Source of the DNA: Bacteriovoracaceae bacterium
GTDB taxonomy: Bacteria; Bdellovibrionota; Bacteriovoracia; Bacteriovoracales; Bacteriovoracaceae
Assembly (NCBI GenBank): GCA_023146355.1
Contig: JAGLCH010000096.1
Span: forward strand, 1 to 21,597
Direction of reading: 5' to 3'
DNA: 21,597 bases
Below the pieces are notes generated by a model. The model did no database searches and was not told the origin of the DNA. It saw only the letters and a list, made by a program, of their open reading frames with translations. The translations under genes were made by a program, and so were the position numbers. Positions 1 through 7,600 of the stretch are shown piece by piece. The stretch's first letter is position 1, and each line of letters opens with the position of its first letter.

Positions 1-2324
1 TCTGCAATTCCGTCTACCTTATCCACATAGAGATAAGTACCATCAACATTTGCGAGAATGTTTTCATCAAGATAGTGCCCAGATAAAAAGAGTACAGGAA
101 TATTAATATCTAGTTGCTTCATTCTATTGAAGAACTCAACTCCCGACATTTCTCTCATTTGAATATCAAGAATAACAAGATCAAAATCTATTTTTCTGAG
201 AGCACTCAAGCCTTCTTTCCCACTACCGACAGAAGTAACCTGGAGATCAAAGTAAACATCAATAGAATCTTCAAGCATAAGTCTAAAATCGGGTTCATCG
301 TCAATAATTAGAATCTTTTTATTATCTTTTGAAGTCCCTGTAACAGCATCAAAAGATTCCGAGCAGATATTATTTTTGCTTAGAGGGCGAATAACATGCC
401 TTAAGAAATTATGTATTGCAAAGTCACGCATAAGAACAGGTTCGACACCGATGGGATAGATGATAATTACCTTATTGGCGACATTCCGCAATCTGTCGAT
501 ACAGTGCATATTAAATTCTTCGCCATAACTTAATAAGCTATGCTCAATGAATATTATATCAAATGTATTAAGTTCACTAAAAAAGTCCGTAGAAAGCTCA
601 CTATAGATATGAGGTTCACCGCCCTTAGATGCGTAGAAGTCACTAATAAACTCTCGTTCCATTTTTTTTGAACTGACAGTGGCAATACTCTGTCCTCGAA
701 AATTTGAACTGCCCGGCAGCTCCTGTTCGAATGAACTGAGTTCTCCCACGGGAAGAGATACAGAGAAAGTGCTCCCTACTCCCTCTTTAGACTTAACATC
801 TATCGTACCGTCTAATAACTGAACAAGCTGTTTTGTAATAGAGAGGCCTAGTCCTGTTCCTCCATATTTTTTTCTTGAAGAAAAGTCCTCTTGCCAAAAT
901 TCTACAAAAATTTGATCAAGCGATTCTTGATTCATCCCTTTACCTGTATCAATAACCTCAATAAAAATGCTCTCTTTCCCCTCTGGTGAGACTCTGATAT
1001 AAACATCTCCTTGATCAGTAAATTTGCCCGCATTACTGATGAGATTGGCCAATATATGTCTAAGTCTCACATGGTCAGTTATAATTTCCCGAGGAACATC
1101 TTGCTTGATATCGAGAGTAAAGCCCAAGTCACGGCCAGCAAACCGTAGGGACACCATATTAACAACATCGCAGAGTAGTTTTCTAATATCACCCTGATAG
1201 CGGTTAACTTGAATCTCGCCTGATTCTATTCGACTAAGATCAAGAATATCATTTATTATAATTAATAGATTCTCACTACCACCATTAATCATCTCAAGGT
1301 GTCTCTTTTGCTTTAAACTAAGTGGAGAATCCATAAGGACTTCAGTCATCCCCATGATTGCATTAAGAGGGGTTCTAATCTCATGGCTCATGTTGGCCAG
1401 GAAGTCTGTTTTAACCTTACTTGCTCCAATTACCATTGCCTCCATTTTATTCACATTGAGGCCACGTTTTTTCCAGAGAAGAAAGAAAAAGAAGCAGCTG
1501 AGAGTCAAGATACAGATGGTAATAATCAAACCGAGTAAAACAAGATTACGCCAACCGCCCTCGCGTGAAAAGATATGAGAACTAAGATGCTTTTTAGTCA
1601 GCTTCATATAGTCTGAATTTTTCATTTTTTGATAACGCATCTGAGCACTATCAAGCTGGTCTATGATAAAATCATTTCGCCCCTTTTTAACTGCAAATTT
1701 GAGTTTATAGGGATCAACCATGAAGTCTAGGGTATGGTAGCGACCTTGTTTTTTCTGAAAGTATGGAGCAATGATATTACTAGTAACAGCAAAATCTACC
1801 TGCTTTGTTTTAAGAGACCCAACAAGCTCTTCGATGTTTTTCACATAGTGGTACTTTACGGAAAGAGAGTATTTTTCTAAAGTTTCGACAAAGCTGACTG
1901 CGGAGTCACTTCCTCTTACTAGAGAAAACTTCATACCAGAAATATCATCTAAAGTTTTTATATGAGTGGCAACCTTAGACTTCGATATAAGATTCGGCCA
2001 ATCGGTTAAAAAAGATATTTTCGAGAATTTGTATTTCTCTCTCCTCTCACTCGTTTCAAGAGAAGCGGAAATAACATCTACTTCACCGCTCTCAAGCAAC
2101 GACATACAAAGAGATGGCTCGCATGAAACAAATTGAAGCGTCCACCCCTCATCAAAGGCCACTATCTTTATGATTTTAGTACCAATATCATTTTGAGAAT
2201 ATTGATGTGCAGTACTAAATGGATCATAAGTAGGAACAGCTACGCGAACTGGCACCTGAGCATTTGCGAGGCCATATAGAAAGATCAACATAAAAATTGA
2301 AACATATTTGGTTAATTTCATCAT
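1..2324 (-). CDS. BvgS-like hybrid sensor histidine kinase (3' end outside window)
   Basis: This is a membrane sensor kinase of about 774 visible codons; the C-terminus runs off the left edge. In order it has a signal peptide (MMKLTKYVSIFMLIFLYGLANA), a periplasmic solute-binding domain like SBP_bac_3 (about residues 25-250, with GEVDVISASLE), one membrane segment (about 259-287), the H box HEIRTPLNAIMG (His314), and an ATPase domain with N box (Asn431), DTGKGM and GGTGLGLS. Next come a degenerate receiver-like stretch (about 535-655) and a genuine receiver with acidic pair Asp675-Asp676 and phosphoacceptor Asp720 in ILDIQM. By family knowledge it binds a small solute in the periplasm and autophosphorylates. 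The partner regulator is not visible. The start is uncertain: ATG at 2324, 2321 and an in-frame 2345 are possible and none has a clear Shine-Dalgarno sequence. I chose 2324 because the signal peptide fits best. Confidence 0.9.
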   Translation of the reverse strand, partial: MMKLTKYVSIFMLIFLYGLANAQVPVRVAVPTYDPFSTAHQYSQNDIGTKIIKIVAFDEGWTLQFVSCEPSLCMSLLESGEVDVISASLETSERREKYKFSKISFLTDWPNLISKSKVATHIKTLDDISGMKFSLVRGSDSAVSFVETLEKYSLSVKYHYVKNIEELVGSLKTKQVDFAVTSNIIAPYFQKKQGRYHTLDFMVDPYKLKFAVKKGRNDFIIDQLDSAQMRYQKMKNSDYMKLTKKHLSSHIFSREGGWRNLVLLGLIITICILTLSCFFFFLLWKKRGLNVNKMEAMVIGASKVKTDFLANMSHEIRTPLNAIMGMTEVLMDSPLSLKQKRHLEMINGGSENLLIIINDILDLSRIESGEIQVNRYQGDIRKLLCDVVNMVSLRFAGRDLGFTLDIKQDVPREIITDHVRLRHILANLISNAGKFTDQGDVYIRVSPEGKESIFIEVIDTGKGMNQESLDQIFVEFWQEDFSSRKKYGGTGLGLSITKQLVQLLDGTIDVKSKEGVGSTFSVSLPVGELSSFEQELPGSSNFRGQSIATVSSKKMEREFISDFYASKGGEPHIYSELSTDFFSELNTFDIIFIEHSLLSYGEEFNMHCIDRLRNVANKVIIIYPIGVEPVLMRDFAIHNFLRHVIRPLSKNNICSESFDAVTGTSKDNKKILIIDDEPDFRLMLEDSIDVYFDLQVTSVGSGKEGLSALRKIDFDLVILDIQMREMSGVEFFNRMKQLDINIPVLFLSGHYLDENILANVDGTYLYVDKVDGIA

Positions 2325-2401
2325 ATAGACGTATCGGAGCTGCATTCAAATACATGATTTAATAAAAGAAAAATAAATTAACCTTTCAAATTACTCCACA
2401 G

Positions 2402-2430
2402 TGGACAAGCGCCCATAAGTTTTTAATAAT
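2402..2430 (+). promoter_or_regulatory. Putative sigma-70 promoter placing the transcript start at the 2437 ATG
   Basis: TGGACA (2402-2407) and AATAAT (2425-2430) are separated by 17 bp, and each box matches the consensus at five of six positions. The expected transcription start is about 6-8 bp past the -10 box, which falls at the ATG at 2437. No Shine-Dalgarno sequence lies between, so a leaderless mRNA is inferred. Confidence 0.45.
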
Positions 2431-2436
2431 TTACCT

Positions 2437-3312
2437 ATGAGATACACTCCTATTGCCACTTTTCTTTTTCTTTTATTCACAATTAATAGTGCGTTGGGAT
2501 ATCCGTATTTCCACTACGATCAAAAGAAAATTAACTTAAGGCAGTCTTCTTTTACACGATATGTGCTCCCACAGCTTCGAAGTATTAATCAGGAATTCTA
2601 CTCTATTTTGAAAAAAGTAGAGCCTCTTGTTCAGGAAATAATACTTATAAAAAAAAATGTCTCGACAATGAAGCGAAGCTGGGAAGTAGGAAAAGAGAGC
2701 TGCGCAATGAGTAGCAACTGTGACAAGCTTCTCTCCCAGCTTCGAAAGAGGTCACTAAATCTTGAGCGAAAGATATTTCTTTTTCAGAAAAATAAACTAA
2801 CTGGTAAAGTGGTAAAAAGTCGTCATGTTGTAAGTCGCTTCCTGTCGGTTTCAGAATCAATAGATGGAGTCTCCCTGCGCAACTTTCGCCTCCTCCACAA
2901 ACTAGAAAATAGTATTATTGATGGCATTGACCAAGACCTTCTTCATCACGAACGGTTTGATAAATTTTCTATTACCAACTTACTTAAAGAAATGGCATTT
3001 TACGCTGAAGATATGATGATTGGAGTTGTTGGAGATAAGTACAGACCACTATTTGAACAGCTCTGGTGCAGTTTTGTGAATCCTATTGAGGACCATGTAT
3101 TGACTCGTGGAAACCAAAAATATCTCATTAGAAACCTTGGAGACCTCAATATGGGGTGGAGTGCATTCCATATGCAAATGGAACGTGGAAACTTAAATGT
3201 TCCCAACAATATTATCGTTACGATCAATGTAATGAGGCAGCGCTGGAACTCAGTTCTTAAAATGTACCTCAAGCATACAGAGTTTCTCGATACTAAAGAA
3301 AAGAAGAAATAG
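2437..3312 (+). CDS. Secreted coiled-coil protein of unknown function
   Basis: I do not recognise this 291-residue protein. It begins with a clear signal peptide (MRYTPIATFLFLLFTINSALG), so it is probably periplasmic or outer-surface. Residues about 35-125 are rich in charged and leucine residues with heptad-like spacing, suggesting an alpha-helical coiled coil. Two close cysteines (CAMSSNC) could form a disulfide in the exported protein. The C-terminal part, ending in a run of lysines, is soluble with no membrane segment. The ATG has no Shine-Dalgarno sequence but sits where the upstream promoter would start transcription. The stop codon is 14 bp before rarA, so the two are probably co-transcribed although their roles look unrelated. 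Confidence 0.8.
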   Translation: MRYTPIATFLFLLFTINSALGYPYFHYDQKKINLRQSSFTRYVLPQLRSINQEFYSILKKVEPLVQEIILIKKNVSTMKRSWEVGKESCAMSSNCDKLLSQLRKRSLNLERKIFLFQKNKLTGKVVKSRHVVSRFLSVSESIDGVSLRNFRLLHKLENSIIDGIDQDLLHHERFDKFSITNLLKEMAFYAEDMMIGVVGDKYRPLFEQLWCSFVNPIEDHVLTRGNQKYLIRNLGDLNMGWSAFHMQMERGNLNVPNNIIVTINVMRQRWNSVLKMYLKHTEFLDTKEKKK

Positions 3313-3326
3313 GACTGGAAGTTTAA

Positions 3327-4616
3327 ATGAATAATATTATTGATGATCAACTGGGCCTTTTTGGAGAAAAGAAAGTTCCTTCTCAATTAAACTCTTCGAA
3401 ACCAATTGAGCAAAGCTCTCCACTGGCATTTCGTGCCAGACCTGAAAAGCTTAAAGAGCTAAAGGGCCATCACGACCTCTTTACCAAGTATCCTTTCCTA
3501 AAAGGGGAAAACTTTCCGAGTATAATTATTTTTGGACCTCCAGGGACTGGAAAAACTACGCTGGCCCAAATTCTGGCATACCAGTGTGGCAAAGAGTTTT
3601 TCCGTTTCAATGCCGTTCTTGGTGGCGTCAATGAACTTAAAAAACTCATCGCACGTGCCGAGGAGATGAAAACTTTCCACGGAACTGAATCCATCATTTT
3701 CATCGATGAAATTCACCGTTTTAATAAGGCACAGCAAGATGCCCTTCTTCCCTATGTTGAAGCGGGATCTTTTACTCTTATTGGGGCCACCACAGAAAAC
3801 CCTCGAAGTTCGGTTAACCGGGCATTACTCTCTCGCCTACAAACAGTGGAGCTCAAAGGGCTAAGCAATACTGATATTGGGGAGATTCTAGAGCAAGCAG
3901 CTAAGAGATTTAATATTGTTACTACACCAGACATAATGAGCTTTATTGCTAGTTATTGTAGTGGAGATGCTAGAAAAGCACTTAACCTTTTTGAGCTTGT
4001 GGAAAAAAATCCAAAAGCGACTCTCAAGGAGCTTAAGCCTACTATTGTCGATAATTCTCGCAACTACGATAAAAGTGACGATCGCCACTATGATGTAATC
4101 TCTGCCTTTATTAAAAGCATGAGAGGAAGTGACCCAGATGCAACTCTTATTTGGCTTGCTATCATGCTCGATGGCGGTGAGGATCCTGTATTTATTGCCA
4201 GACGCTTAGTCGTATTTGCCTCTGAGGATGTTGGGAACGCAGATATTGGAGCACTTCCACTTGCTGTGGCTGCACTGCAGGCAGTACAGAGTATTGGAAT
4301 GCCTGAAGCGCGGATTAATCTTGCTCAAGCTGCAACCTACCTTGCATCTACAGTAAAAAGTAATGCCGCCTACATGGGCATAAATGAGGCCTTAGAGTAT
4401 GTACAAAGTAAGGCAACAATTGACACTCCCAATCACTTGAAAAATCAGCATCCTGAAAAGAAGAATTATCTCTACCCCCATAGTTATGAGGGGAGCTTTA
4501 TTGATCAGCGGTATACAGTGGAAGAAACTCCCAACTTTTATCGCCCCACATCCCACGGACATGAAAAGAATATACTTAATCGCCTCCGTTCACTTTGGCC
4601 CAAGCGAAATAAGTAA
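3327..4616 (+). CDS. rarA: Replication-associated recombination protein RarA (MgsA)
   Basis: This is a cytoplasmic AAA+ ATPase of the RarA/MgsA/WRNIP1 family, which acts at stalled replication forks and interacts with SSB in E. coli. The 429-residue length is typical. Visible motifs are Walker A GPPGTGKTT (residues 70-78), Walker B IIFIDEIHRFNKAQQD (Asp127-Glu128), sensor 1 IGATTENP, and the arginine-finger region ALLSRLQ. The C-terminal part has the tetramerisation-domain signature, including FASEDVGNAD and the HPEKKNYLYPH region. A GGAAG Shine-Dalgarno sequence lies 5-6 bp before the ATG. The gene is 14 bp downstream of the secreted coiled-coil gene and is closed by a hairpin terminator directly after its stop. 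Nothing is missing or odd. Confidence 0.97.
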   Translation: MNNIIDDQLGLFGEKKVPSQLNSSKPIEQSSPLAFRARPEKLKELKGHHDLFTKYPFLKGENFPSIIIFGPPGTGKTTLAQILAYQCGKEFFRFNAVLGGVNELKKLIARAEEMKTFHGTESIIFIDEIHRFNKAQQDALLPYVEAGSFTLIGATTENPRSSVNRALLSRLQTVELKGLSNTDIGEILEQAAKRFNIVTTPDIMSFIASYCSGDARKALNLFELVEKNPKATLKELKPTIVDNSRNYDKSDDRHYDVISAFIKSMRGSDPDATLIWLAIMLDGGEDPVFIARRLVVFASEDVGNADIGALPLAVAALQAVQSIGMPEARINLAQAATYLASTVKSNAAYMGINEALEYVQSKATIDTPNHLKNQHPEKKNYLYPHSYEGSFIDQRYTVEETPNFYRPTSHGHEKNILNRLRSLWPKRNK

Positions 4617-4644
4617 AAAGACACTCAAATTGAGTGTCTTTTTT
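4617..4644. terminator. Bidirectional intrinsic terminator between rarA and the 4668 gene
   Basis: The arms AAAGACACTC and GAGTGTCTTT flank a 5-nt loop and are followed by a T-run. The left side carries an A-run, so the reverse strand also ends in T residues. It starts at the rarA stop codon and lies just past the end of the convergent gene. Confidence 0.9.
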
Positions 4645-4667
4645 ATACCGAAAATTTAAAGATTGAA

Positions 4668-5063
4668 TTAGTCCCAGCGATTGTAAATGACATGAGTGCT
4701 AGTCAGCATATCCCAGCTAACATTAAAATATCCAAGGCTAGACTCAACATAGCAAACTCGCGACATGTCGACACCAGGAACCACAAGCTTACAAAGGGAC
4801 CTAGAATAACGTCCAAGAGGAGTTCTTTTAAAATTGATATCTGATTTTGAGCAACCTCTTTTTCGAAGAATCCCTCTAATAATCGCAATTGAAAATGCTA
4901 GATAATCATTGCCGTATTCTCGAATCTCCAAATCATCAAGGTCGACGGAATAGGCCATACTATCTTTTTCATAACCGTAGGTTAGTTTTCCTGAACAAGA
5001 ATTTTCTGCTGTCGCTGATGCTGACAGAAGCAGTATAGATAAAATTATAAAAAACTTTTTCAT
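4668..5063 (-). CDS. Small exported protein of unknown function
   Basis: This is a 131-residue protein that I do not recognise. It has a clean signal peptide, MKKFFIILSILLLSASATA, with an Ala-x-Ala cleavage site before ENSCSG, so the mature protein is about 112 residues and probably periplasmic. The mature chain has four cysteines, which suggests disulfides. I chose the ATG at 5063 over an in-frame upstream ATG at 5099 because GAGGT lies 10 bp before it and because it puts the signal peptide at the very N-terminus. The gene is convergent with rarA and divergent from the first endonuclease gene. Confidence 0.75.
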   Translation of the reverse strand: MKKFFIILSILLLSASATAENSCSGKLTYGYEKDSMAYSVDLDDLEIREYGNDYLAFSIAIIRGILRKRGCSKSDINFKRTPLGRYSRSLCKLVVPGVDMSRVCYVESSLGYFNVSWDMLTSTHVIYNRWD

Positions 5064-5207
5064 AGTATATGTTACCTCAATAAAAAATTTTACTTTCAAA
5101 GTCCAGAATATATATCCCAGACAATTTAAAGATACAACTAAACATAATACTCTTAGTCACTCTACAGTAAGTAAGTGTGCCATTATTATAAATATTTTGA
5201 ATTAAAC

Positions 5208-5222
5208 CCAATAAACTATTGG
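5208..5222. promoter_or_regulatory. Operator-like inverted repeat upstream of the endonuclease promoter
   Basis: CCAATA-AAC-TATTGG is a perfect 6+3+6 inverted repeat ending 5 bp before the -35 box of the next gene. The position suits an activator or repressor site, but no cognate regulator can be named. Confidence 0.35.
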
Positions 5223-5227
5223 AAATA

Positions 5228-5256
5228 TTGAAACGACTAAGACTACAATATATATT
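5228..5256 (+). promoter_or_regulatory. Sigma-70 promoter of the first endonuclease gene
   Basis: TTGAAA (5228-5233) and TATATT (5251-5256) have exact 17-bp spacing. The predicted transcript start is near 5263, giving a leader of about 18 nt that contains the AAGGA ribosome-binding site. Confidence 0.65.
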
Positions 5257-5280
5257 CTATTCTCATTTCAAGGATCTTTT

Positions 5281-6159
5281 TTGCAGAAACTAATGTTATC
5301 GATTATTGCGCTGGGAATTTCCAGTACTGGTATTTGCTCCTCAGGGTCTTATTACCCCAATGAGTATCGGAATTCATTCGAAAGCTCAGCTCTACAGAAT
5401 ATTGAACTAAAAAAACAATTATTTAAAGTTCTTACTGCCTTTCATCAACCGGTGAAAAGAAGTGCTGATATTCTGGCCAAGCGATGTGAATTTAATGACC
5501 CCACTATGGGGAAATGCTATCAGCAAATTTCACTAGAATATAAGGATGCCCGTAAGCAACTTTTTGGATTTCTTCATTTAAAAGAGGACGATCAAGGAAT
5601 TTACCTTGAAGATCTGTACTGTAATAGAAAAATGCGTGAGAACGATTACTCTGATCAATCGACAATTGGTAAATTTAAAGTACCTACCTCAAGCGTGACA
5701 AACTGCGAGCATACATGGCCCCAGAGTCGTTTTTCGAAAAATTTTTCTAAACGCTTGCAAAAATCAGATCTACATCACCTATTCCCAACGGACTCTAAAG
5801 CAAATAGCAAACGAGCAAACTATCCTTTTGCTGAAGTAAGTGGCAAGCCAGTTAGTGCAAGTTGTACAGCTTCTAAAGTTGGATCAATTTTACAAGCCAC
5901 TCAAAAGAGCAGAAGTAAAAGATACTTTGAACCTCCAAAATATCACAAGGGAAATGTTGCCAGAGCATTATTTTACTTTTCAGTAAGATACAAAATCCCC
6001 ATCAATCCTAACGAGGAATATTACCTTAAGAAGTGGCATATGGAAGACCCCGTTGATGCCGATGAACTAGAACGTAATGATAGAATCGAAAGCATACAGT
6101 ATAATCGCAACCCCTTCATCGACTTTCCACAACTTGTAGACCAAATTTCTGATTTCTAA
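5281..6159 (+). CDS. Secreted endonuclease I family DNase, copy 1
   Basis: This is a 292-residue nuclease of the EndA/Vvn (Endonuclease_1) family, which degrades DNA non-specifically in the periplasm or outside the cell with a beta-beta-alpha metal fold. The active-site block NCEHTWPQSRF (Glu143, His144) is followed by SDLHHLFPTDSKANSKRANYPFAEV, carrying the family's metal-binding Asn region. GNVARALFYFSVRY and YNRNPFIDFPQLV complete the C-terminal signature. The N-terminus MQKLMLSIIALGISSTGICSSG is a signal peptide. I prefer the TTG start because AAGGA lies 6 bp before it; the alternative ATG at 5293 is too far from that site and would lose the lysine of the signal peptide. It is the paralogue of the next gene, with no terminator between them, so read-through is possible. 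Confidence 0.92.
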   Translation: MQKLMLSIIALGISSTGICSSGSYYPNEYRNSFESSALQNIELKKQLFKVLTAFHQPVKRSADILAKRCEFNDPTMGKCYQQISLEYKDARKQLFGFLHLKEDDQGIYLEDLYCNRKMRENDYSDQSTIGKFKVPTSSVTNCEHTWPQSRFSKNFSKRLQKSDLHHLFPTDSKANSKRANYPFAEVSGKPVSASCTASKVGSILQATQKSRSKRYFEPPKYHKGNVARALFYFSVRYKIPINPNEEYYLKKWHMEDPVDADELERNDRIESIQYNRNPFIDFPQLVDQISDF

Positions 6160-6285
6160 GCTCAATCAAGTCAGTTTAGCTATAACCTAACATAAACTTA
6201 CATACAGATTTTTACCTAGCTAACTTTTTAAATGCATTGATATAGTTTCTCTTAAATAGAAAAGACTCTAGCTTGGAAAGATATA

Positions 6286-7152
6286 TTGAAAACGATTTTC
6301 ACAACTCTTCTACTGATTTTTTCAACGACATCGATGTCGTCTATGATTCACTACTACCCTGCTGATTTTCAAAATCGCGTTGAGGCCGGAACCCTGGTGG
6401 ATCAAAATCTAAAAATGGAACTCAACAAAATTGTTAAGTCTATGCACCAACCACAAGATGGTGTTCCTGACACATTGGTGGCACGATGTATCGGAAGTAC
6501 CTGCTATAAGCATCACAGCCTTGGCTATAAAGGCGCGCGAACTATTATGTTTGGAGATATCGACCTTCGACAATATAAAAATGACGAGTATTACGTCAAA
6601 GATGTCTACTGTCGCCAAGAGTTTTCTAGTGAAAACTTTTCAAAAAATAAGAGTATTGGACCGAATAAGATTCCTGATTCAAATATTCTAAACTGCGAAC
6701 ACACATGGCCGCAGAGTCGCTTTTCCAAAAGCTATAACCGAGGAACACAAAAAGCTGATCTTCACCACCTCCACCCAACTAATAGTAAATCAAATAGCAT
6801 AAGAGGAAATAACCCTTTTGCTGAAGTGAACGGTGGAAAGAGTCCAACTAAAAGTTGTCTCTCCTCAAAATCAGGAAGGGCAATTGCGATTCCTTCTGGC
6901 ATTGGACGCAGTAATTCTTTTCAGCCACCAGCTGAACATCGAGGAAATGTCGCCAGAGCGCTTTTTTACTTCTCAACTCGCTATGAAATGAAAATCAATA
7001 CCGTTCAAGAATACTACTTAAGAAAGTGGCACCAAGATGACCCGGTTGATACTGAAGAGCGAACCCGTAATAAAAAAATCTTTACGGCCCAGGGTAACCG
7101 AAACCCATTCGTAGACAACCCCCAACTAGTCGAATTAATAAGTAATTTTTAG
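6286..7152 (+). CDS. Secreted endonuclease I family DNase, copy 2
   Basis: This 288-residue paralogue of the preceding gene shares the whole domain order: signal peptide (MKTIFTTLLLIFSTTSMSS), YYPADFQN near the mature N-terminus, NCEHTWPQSRF (Glu138, His139), ADLHHLHPTNSKSNS, HRGNVARALFYFSTRY and GNRNPFVDNPQLV. The family hydrolyses DNA non-specifically and usually works after export. It too starts with TTG, with GGAAAG 5 bp upstream, and no in-frame ATG near the start would keep the signal peptide. The copies agree closely around the active site and differ in the N-terminal third and in the loop after FAEV, so the duplication is not recent. A strong terminator follows. A family of scavenging or prey-DNA nucleases is an inference. 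Confidence 0.92.
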   Translation: MKTIFTTLLLIFSTTSMSSMIHYYPADFQNRVEAGTLVDQNLKMELNKIVKSMHQPQDGVPDTLVARCIGSTCYKHHSLGYKGARTIMFGDIDLRQYKNDEYYVKDVYCRQEFSSENFSKNKSIGPNKIPDSNILNCEHTWPQSRFSKSYNRGTQKADLHHLHPTNSKSNSIRGNNPFAEVNGGKSPTKSCLSSKSGRAIAIPSGIGRSNSFQPPAEHRGNVARALFYFSTRYEMKINTVQEYYLRKWHQDDPVDTEERTRNKKIFTAQGNRNPFVDNPQLVELISNF

Positions 7153-7158
7153 ATAGGC

Positions 7159-7187
7159 AGAGCACCCGAAAGGGTGTTCTTTTTTTA
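7159..7187 (+). terminator. Intrinsic terminator after endonuclease copy 2
   Basis: A 9-bp stem (AGAGCACCC with GGGTGTTCT, one G-U pair) closes a GAAA tetraloop and is followed by seven T residues. It begins 7 bp after the stop codon. Confidence 0.93.
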
Positions 7188-7250
7188 GCTAAACACTATG
7201 CTTTCTAGCCTATATACAATGGATCGAAATTGCCCAAAGTTCCTTTTACT

Positions 7251-7294
7251 AGAGTCTGGAAATGACATAGTACATCTTGTCATTTTCCCACTCT
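7251..7294. promoter_or_regulatory. Interrupted palindrome overlapping the -35 box of the oxidoreductase operon
   Basis: The arms AGAGT..GG.AAATGACA and TGTCATTT..CC..ACTCT form an imperfect dyad around a 10-bp centre. The inner AAATGACA/TGTCATTT arms pair perfectly over 8 bp. The right arm covers the -35 hexamer of the promoter, so a repressor or activator site is likely. It is not a normal terminator, because no T-run directly follows the stem. Confidence 0.55.
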
Positions 7295-7305
7295 ATTGAT
7301 ATATT
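7277..7305 (+). promoter_or_regulatory. Sigma-70 promoter of the 2-oxoacid:ferredoxin oxidoreductase operon
   Basis: TTGTCA (7277-7282) and TATATT (7300-7305) are 17 bp apart. The transcript would start near 7312 and have a leader of about 49 nt ending in the near-perfect ribosome-binding site TAAGGAGG, 8 bp before the first ATG. Confidence 0.7.
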
Positions 7306-7360
7306 TTTTAGGATATAACAATCAAAAAACCCCAAATATTACCCTAAGGAGGACTGTTCA

Positions 7361-7582
7361 ATGAACGCCAAAACGACACCACGCGTTGACATTATTCCCG
7401 AAGAATGCAAAGGCTGCCAACTTTGTGTCGGAGAATGTCCGAAGAATGTTATTAAAATGTCTGAGAAGATTAATCAATTTGGCTATAACTACGCTGAGTA
7501 TACCGGAGAAGGTTGCATCGGCTGTGGAATGTGTTTTTACGCATGCCCGGAGCCAGGAACAATCACAGTCTACAAAAAGTAG
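7361..7582 (+). CDS. Ferredoxin-type delta subunit of 2-oxoacid:ferredoxin oxidoreductase
   Basis: This 73-residue iron-sulfur protein carries two [4Fe-4S] motifs: CKGCQLCVGECP (Cys16, 19, 22, 26) and CIGCGMCFYACPEPG (Cys52, 55, 58, 62). In the KorD/VorD family this subunit passes electrons from the TPP-bound intermediate to free ferredoxin. It is the first gene of the operon and has the best Shine-Dalgarno sequence in the window (TAAGGAGG), consistent with high expression. The alpha-subunit gene begins 18 bp after its stop. A stand-alone ferredoxin is the alternative, but the operon context makes the delta subunit the better call. It is cytoplasmic. Confidence 0.92.
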   Translation: MNAKTTPRVDIIPEECKGCQLCVGECPKNVIKMSEKINQFGYNYAEYTGEGCIGCGMCFYACPEPGTITVYKK

Positions 7583-7600
7583 TTTTAAGGAGAATTGATT

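Noticed and set aside
114..311. Open frame of 65 codons on the plus strand
   Set aside because: It lies opposite the receiver domain of the minus-strand hybrid kinase, which is clearly the real coding sequence.
1354..1578. Basic 74-codon frame on the plus strand
   Set aside because: It is antisense to the kinase H box and membrane segment; its Lys/Arg run comes from the AT-rich complement.
6431..6691. 86-codon frame inside the second endonuclease gene
   Set aside because: It is an alternative frame within a gene whose family motifs run uninterrupted.
5281..7152. Recent duplication or insertion element carrying the two DNase genes
   Set aside because: The copies are clearly diverged, no direct or terminal inverted repeats flank them and no transposase is present.
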